NCBI GenBank assembly: GCA_026874595.1
Contig: CM049310.1
Coordinates: forward strand, 79,353,056 to 79,417,055
Source of the DNA: Sipunculus nudus
Lineage: Eukaryota; Annelida; Sipuncula; Golfingiida; Sipunculidae
Length of the DNA stretch: 64,000 nucleotides
Reading direction: 5' to 3'
A model generated the notes under the pieces. It ran no database searches and had not been told where the DNA came from. It was given only the letters and a program-made list of their open reading frames with translations. The position numbers were made by a program, and so were the translations under genes. The number at the start of each line of letters is the position of its first letter. Position 1 is the first letter of the stretch. Of this stretch, positions 58,853 to 64,000 are shown piece after piece.

Positions 58853-60689
58853 TTACGCCTGCTGTTGTACCAATGCTATTTAGCGTAAATAAATATATAC
58901 ATATATATTATCATTATTTAAATGGCAATGATCGGAAAATAACGAGTGGTTAAACTGCACATTATATATACAATTCTCTCTTGGATATTTAGCCAGATGT
59001 GTCACATATACATAATCCTTTAATAAGAATCTATTACCAAAATAAACAAGTGTCTCATAATTAATGACCTGAATACGAAACAAGAGCGAGTTTTTATTTC
59101 ACACAAAAAAAGTCGATGTCTTCCCTGTTGAATGTTAGTTGTATAAATGCATTATTCATAACAAACGGGTAAATCTTGCTTACACCTTTAATATCCAAAA
59201 TGAGTTTTTACTGTTTATTGCCCTAAAAGATAGGTGAGAAAAGGTTTTTATAGAGCTTACGGTAAAGACTGGGCCAGATAAAACGAGGGACAGTCTGACA
59301 AGACATAGACAACAGAAAAAAGGGCATGCCTATAGCTCAGATGATATAACTTCTCAGTCTTGAAATAAAAAGGCAAAAATGGAAAATGTAAGGCAGTTTT
59401 CTTCGACTGATATAATGATCAAACAGTAAATATGAATACCAAATTCAAGGCAATTCCAATGTCGAGATAATACTCTTGTTATTAGAATAATATGCAGAGT
59501 ATTCTTAAAATGTGTAAACAATGGGGTAAATAATTGACACCGCCTGTATAGTTAAATAATCCATTAATTATTATTACCCTTCCAATAATATATTATTATA
59601 TATTATATATTATATATGTTAAGGAATTCACTCTCATAGTTGTTTAAAGATGTAGTGTTCACATTTCCTTGGTTGCTGAATACAGTGATAGTTGCTATCC
59701 CTGCTTGATAAACTGCTTGTTACCGAGAGGCACTGTGACACTGTACTTCATTCGCTTCAGAAACTCTACAATGGGCAGATATGTTTGCAAACGTGATACA
59801 ACCATGAGCATTATTATGCATATTCATTAACACTACCAGCTTGCTTTATACAAAAACATTTTCCAGCAAAACCATCCCAGCACCCATTCTAGATACCTCC
59901 CCTTCAGCTGCTAAACACCTATTATTGTTCTGCTTGTGAGTGATCACGGTCCACGTGGGTCAGTTTACCATAAGAAGACCGTGTGACCGGAAGTCCATTA
60001 TCCCGAACAAGGAGTGGTTCAAACTAATCCATACATGGACCTTCATGTCCTCTGTCTCACCCCTTAATAAAGTTTCATAGAAATAGGTTAAGTAGTAATA
60101 ACGTTTTTCCACAAACAAACAAACAACAACATACAAAAAGTATTAAACCTCGTTGGTGTAGGTTTCAAATTGACAGATACTCTCATGGCTGTTAATATTT
60201 AAACAGTGCAAAGGTACACAATCCCAGTAAATGCAAAAATGAGGACGTTGCCCTACTGGTGAGCAAATATACAAATATACTGGACGACGAAAAGCTGATA
60301 CTAATACACAAAAGGAATATGTATAAGCTATGGACCTTCAACCGATAAGGACAGCAGACAGGTGAAGTGAATGATTATCAAGGGCACCTGAATAAGTATA
60401 AAAAGAATCAGTAAATTTTTAAAATAGGACAAATGGTAACGTTTGAGAATTAGTTTATTATTATTATTATGGCAGTAACTATTGTGTTGTTATTAACCAC
60501 TGCCTGGGAATAGATATAAAATAGTTAGGCCTTGCCAAACTAATTATCTAAATTCCTGCACCTAAATTTACCTTTCATCCATGTATGATAATTGGTTGAA
60601 CCCCATCTCTATTTTTCTATCTTCCTCCTTTTGATCAGTCACATTAATTGACTTGTTCATTCCTCAGCCCACTGATGTTATGTTTTATT
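58853..60689. other. spacer, no gene seen
   Basis: No supported gene or clear repeat beyond short AT tracts. Confidence 0.45.
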
Positions 60690-61035
60690 GCCCCCCCCCC
60701 CAGGCAGGGCATCTATTCACCCTCGTTCGTGTGGGCGTTCTGTGTGTTCTCAATATAAATCACGCAGACATGAAAGGAATATCATGAACGTTTCAGGACA
60801 TTTCGGGAACCGGATAATGGAGAATCGAATAGATTTTGGTGTAGATCTTGCATATCATCCGGATTAAGGATCATCGTCAAGGAATATTTACAAATTTACA
60901 GTCACTTATGCACGAATAAACATGGACATATGAGCTAAATAAGTGAATGCAAAAACGGTGTTTTGAGCTTCCCACAATAGGCATAACCTCATAAAGGAGG
61001 CTTGCATCAACTGAAATGCAGATTTCTAGATAATT
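60690..61035 (+). repeat. dispersed repeat family 1, copy 3
   Basis: C11 at 60691-60701, then 'cctcgttcgtgtgggcgttctgtgtgt', 'cacttatgcacgaataaacatgg' and 'aaaggaggcttgcatcaactgaaatgcagatttctagat', in the same order as at 3625 and 18985. Confidence 0.6.
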
Positions 61036-62948
61036 TCTAATTTCAAATTATGAAACCTGGCACGTAACATAAATAAATTTATTGTTTTACCACTGAGGTT
61101 TCAATCTCATCAATTGCTCACTCTTCCACTATAGCTCGCCCTAAAAGGCATGTAATTTTTAGGGCACGTAGTTGGACACCTGATAGGCTATTCTTGAAAG
61201 CCTGGGTCGAAGCCGAGATTTTTAACTTTGACAGGTTGGCCAAAACCTTTTGCCCTTAATCCTCATTTTACCATCACAATTTGTCACATTTACATGAGAG
61301 CTGCATGGGTGTATTATTTTTATGATTATAAGTGACACTGACTGTGTAATTCTAAGGAGATAATTAGTATATACCCATGCTATCTGGGCATTTTGAAAGC
61401 TGATTAGATATTGTTGACGCCAGGTTTTAGTAAACTAGTAACTCGCCATTTTTTAAACATCATTTGATGATATTCAAATTTTACCTTTCGACACACTCAT
61501 TTTTTTAATAATATAAACGAAACCACACGAGCACCCAAATATAGGCAGGTTATGAGGCTGTGCCGTATTAAATCTGTTATTTACATTTGTTATTCACATC
61601 AAGGTAACAACAATCTCATCCTCAGGTTGACCATATAATTTTTAATATATTATAGTGATGCAGGCAGAACCTGAAACCCAAAAAAAGCGAATCATAAGAT
61701 ACGTTGTCATGTCCTGGATTTTTTTCGGTAAAATTGCAATATAGGAAACTTGACACAAACTGGCCTCACTCATATTACATCACTACTTTGAATTAGGTAC
61801 GATGCTGTTTCATTTTTATGTTAATCTTATTAGTTACTTCCATGTTGGAGCTCGAAAAATAGTAACAGACCATCAATAAAAAGAAGCCATTCTTAGGATG
61901 GTTGCTAGTACAGCACTTTTACCATTTTCTTATAAACTGTGATTTTTAATGAAATTTAAGTCTTAACCAAAGGGCTACTAACCTTTCATTTCAGTTAATT
62001 TTGAAAAGAGTGGCAACCTATACACCAGATCATTCCCTTTGAATTACGAATATTGGGGAAGGTTAATTATAGGGGAGCACACATTTTTGCATCATTCATT
62101 TCATGATGTACTTGTACTTTTAATATGAAGATATTATCATTAATGCCCCTTGCTTTTTATAACTGAAATGGCGAAATATGGACACAACGTAAAAATGTCT
62201 TTTTAGCATCACTATGCGTGCTTACAGGAGTCATTCGTGACCACTTTCAGTAACCCTCTCTCCTTGTAAAATACATTACATTAAAAAATGCTGTAATGAT
62301 TAATTTATTAAATCTAGCTTGATAATATTAAGATATGAGATGTTTCATTAACATTCTAAGCGACATACTGTTATGTTATAATGATCGCGATACGCTGCCG
62401 CTATAGCGGAAACAAGACTGTCAGCAGTATGCTTGAGAACACGTTTTCCTAACTTATTTTACGACTTCTTTTTTAACACAATGTTTATTTTATTATATGA
62501 ATCATACCTGTTAACATATTTGCACACAACGGAAACACGATATGTCTTACTTTTTAATAGATTAAAATATAATGTATATATTTATATATTAGAAACTTGA
62601 AGGACTGGTTTAACAAAATATGGCCACGCCACATGTGCCCTATTTTAAATATGTAATTACATCATTATATAAAAAATTCTAATTCTGTCAGAGATATAAT
62701 AAATACGCGGCACAAAACAGTGATCAACTTTAAAAATTAACCTTGTGCAACGAAGAAGTGTCAAAGTTACTTTCATAACTTTCAGCGTAATGTTAGATTG
62801 AATTTCCAAAGTAAATATTTTAAGCGTAATTCGAAATAGCAGATTTCACGTCAATATAGATGGTACATAAAATAATCGATTAATAATCGAACATCGGTTT
62901 TTTTTATCTTTCAGTCATGGCATATGATTTTACAACCGATTCCTTCCA

Positions 62949-62951
<3 letters not shown>
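61036..62951. other. spacer, no gene seen
   Basis: No frame with support. 'aatcgattaataatcgaacatcgg' (62875-62898) echoes the palindrome at 53755. Confidence 0.45.

Positions 62952-63010
<59 letters not shown>
62952..63010. repeat. (TA)n tract
   Basis: About 59 bases of uninterrupted TA. Confidence 0.95.
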
Positions 63011-63015
<5 letters not shown>

Positions 63016-64000
63016 ATTTACACACTAGTATATTACAAACTTTTTAGGCTGGACAAATAAAATGTTGTCGCACGATATATGTACATGTATCACAAACTAT
63101 AAAGGCCGCAATTACATGATTATATACTTTATTTTGTCAATATCTATTGTTAAAAATATATTATGTTATACAAACTTAAAGGATTGGTCAAATAAAATTT
63201 GTGAACACTATATATATATAACCTTAAATGTACGTACTATTACCAGGGGCGGAATTATGGAGGGTTGGAGGGGGCTTGCAGGGCACCTGATTTTTCGACC
63301 TAGATAATTGAAGAAATTATGTATAATAGAATAGAAAAATAATTCGTGTTAATAAATCATGATGCATTTGAAAATATCATGGATCGCCCCATTGCAGTTT
63401 GAATTTTCAAATTTTCCTACATTACACTGTTTGGTTCTTGTTTGTGAGGCCCATGCTGGATTCCACCATTTTATTATTAATTATTATTATTATTATTATT
63501 ATAAGATGGCATTTTATAAACTTAGCCTGATACTTCATTTGACCTTTACCTATCTGGTGACAGTGATCCACTCCGCAGCCCTATGATACGTTGATCTACG
63601 TGCAGAGCTTGACGAGTTAGGTGCGTCTCTAAAAAAGCAGTGTTCTTGTGAACGGATCAGCGGGATACGACGCGACCAAAACAGTATCTGACCTGGTCTG
63701 GAAAAAAAACATTCTGGAGCCATAGCTTATCCGATTACGGTCGGGGAATGACATACGTTTGTATAATTGGTCGTGTTAAATAATTTAGCAAAATCTTCAT
63801 TTTTTCCCTAAAAATGCTTAAATACGTATGTTTACCGTTTTTTTTTTTTTTTTTTGCGCAGCTGCACATATCTAACAGTTAAGACGAATTCTTGTTGATA
63901 TATATTTTGGGAGCAAAAAAAAAAAAATATATACTAATACAGATACATGATTATCTAAAATATGTACATATTAACCCGGGCATCGAGTATTTGACATATT
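63011..64000. other. spacer with MITE fragment and TTA microsatellite
   Basis: 'accaggggcggaattatgg' at 63241 resembles the GGGGCGGATCC terminus. (TTA)n lies at about 63477-63502. No gene is supported. Confidence 0.4.

Overview
This is AT-rich, gene-poor, repeat-dense animal DNA. Introns have GT/AG borders. There are long (TA)n, (CA)n, (GA)n and poly-G tracts, a decayed LINE, and several families of short non-autonomous transposons. The pearl-like internal-array repeats, with hairpins at their ends and runs of 'gacgga', are typical of bivalve mollusc genomes. A bivalve or close relative is therefore the most likely source, though the window does not prove it.

The real gene content is a small cluster of single-Ig-domain type I membrane receptors, called A to D here. 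Genes A (14716-18116), B (31363-33964) and C (40109-49836) are on the minus strand and D (54878-58032) is on the plus strand, head to head with C. In A-C each gene is built as a signal-peptide exon, one V-type Ig exon, a short polar linker exon, a transmembrane exon and one or more cytoplasmic-tail exons. D shares the first two exons, has tail exons, and has only a broken candidate for the transmembrane exon. Splice sites were read by hand. The introns around the signal, Ig and linker exons are all phase 1, so the Ig exons are symmetric modules. A and B are close tandem paralogs (about 75 of 115 Ig positions identical in a hand alignment). C is more distant and D is divergent. In A, B and C the usual B-strand cysteine is replaced by Phe or Trp and a cysteine appears three residues after the C-strand tryptophan (W-x-x-C). 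D keeps the canonical cysteine pair. The tails differ from gene to gene, which would suit a lineage-expanded family of recognition or adhesion receptors; ligand and pathway cannot be read from the sequence.

Layout: 1-2.1 kb, a pearl-like array element; 2.1-7.3 kb, no supported gene, microsatellites and transposon ends; 7.3-10.4 kb, a dead LINE on the minus strand; 10.86-12.4 kb, a second pearl-like element with another nested inside it; 12.4-14.6 kb, spacer with one MITE; 14.7-18.1 kb, gene A; 20.9-28.3 kb, a large tandem array (about 0.82-kb units plus a 2.34-kb duplication); 28.3-31.3 kb, spacer; 31.3-34.0 kb, gene B; 34-40 kb, duplicated blocks and a MITE; 40.1-49.8 kb, gene C, whose 7-kb intron holds degenerate arrays and an LTR-like element; 49.8-54.9 kb, the C/D spacer; 54.9-58.0 kb, gene D with a 1.3-kb DNA transposon in an intron; 58-64 kb, spacer with one small open frame and repeats.
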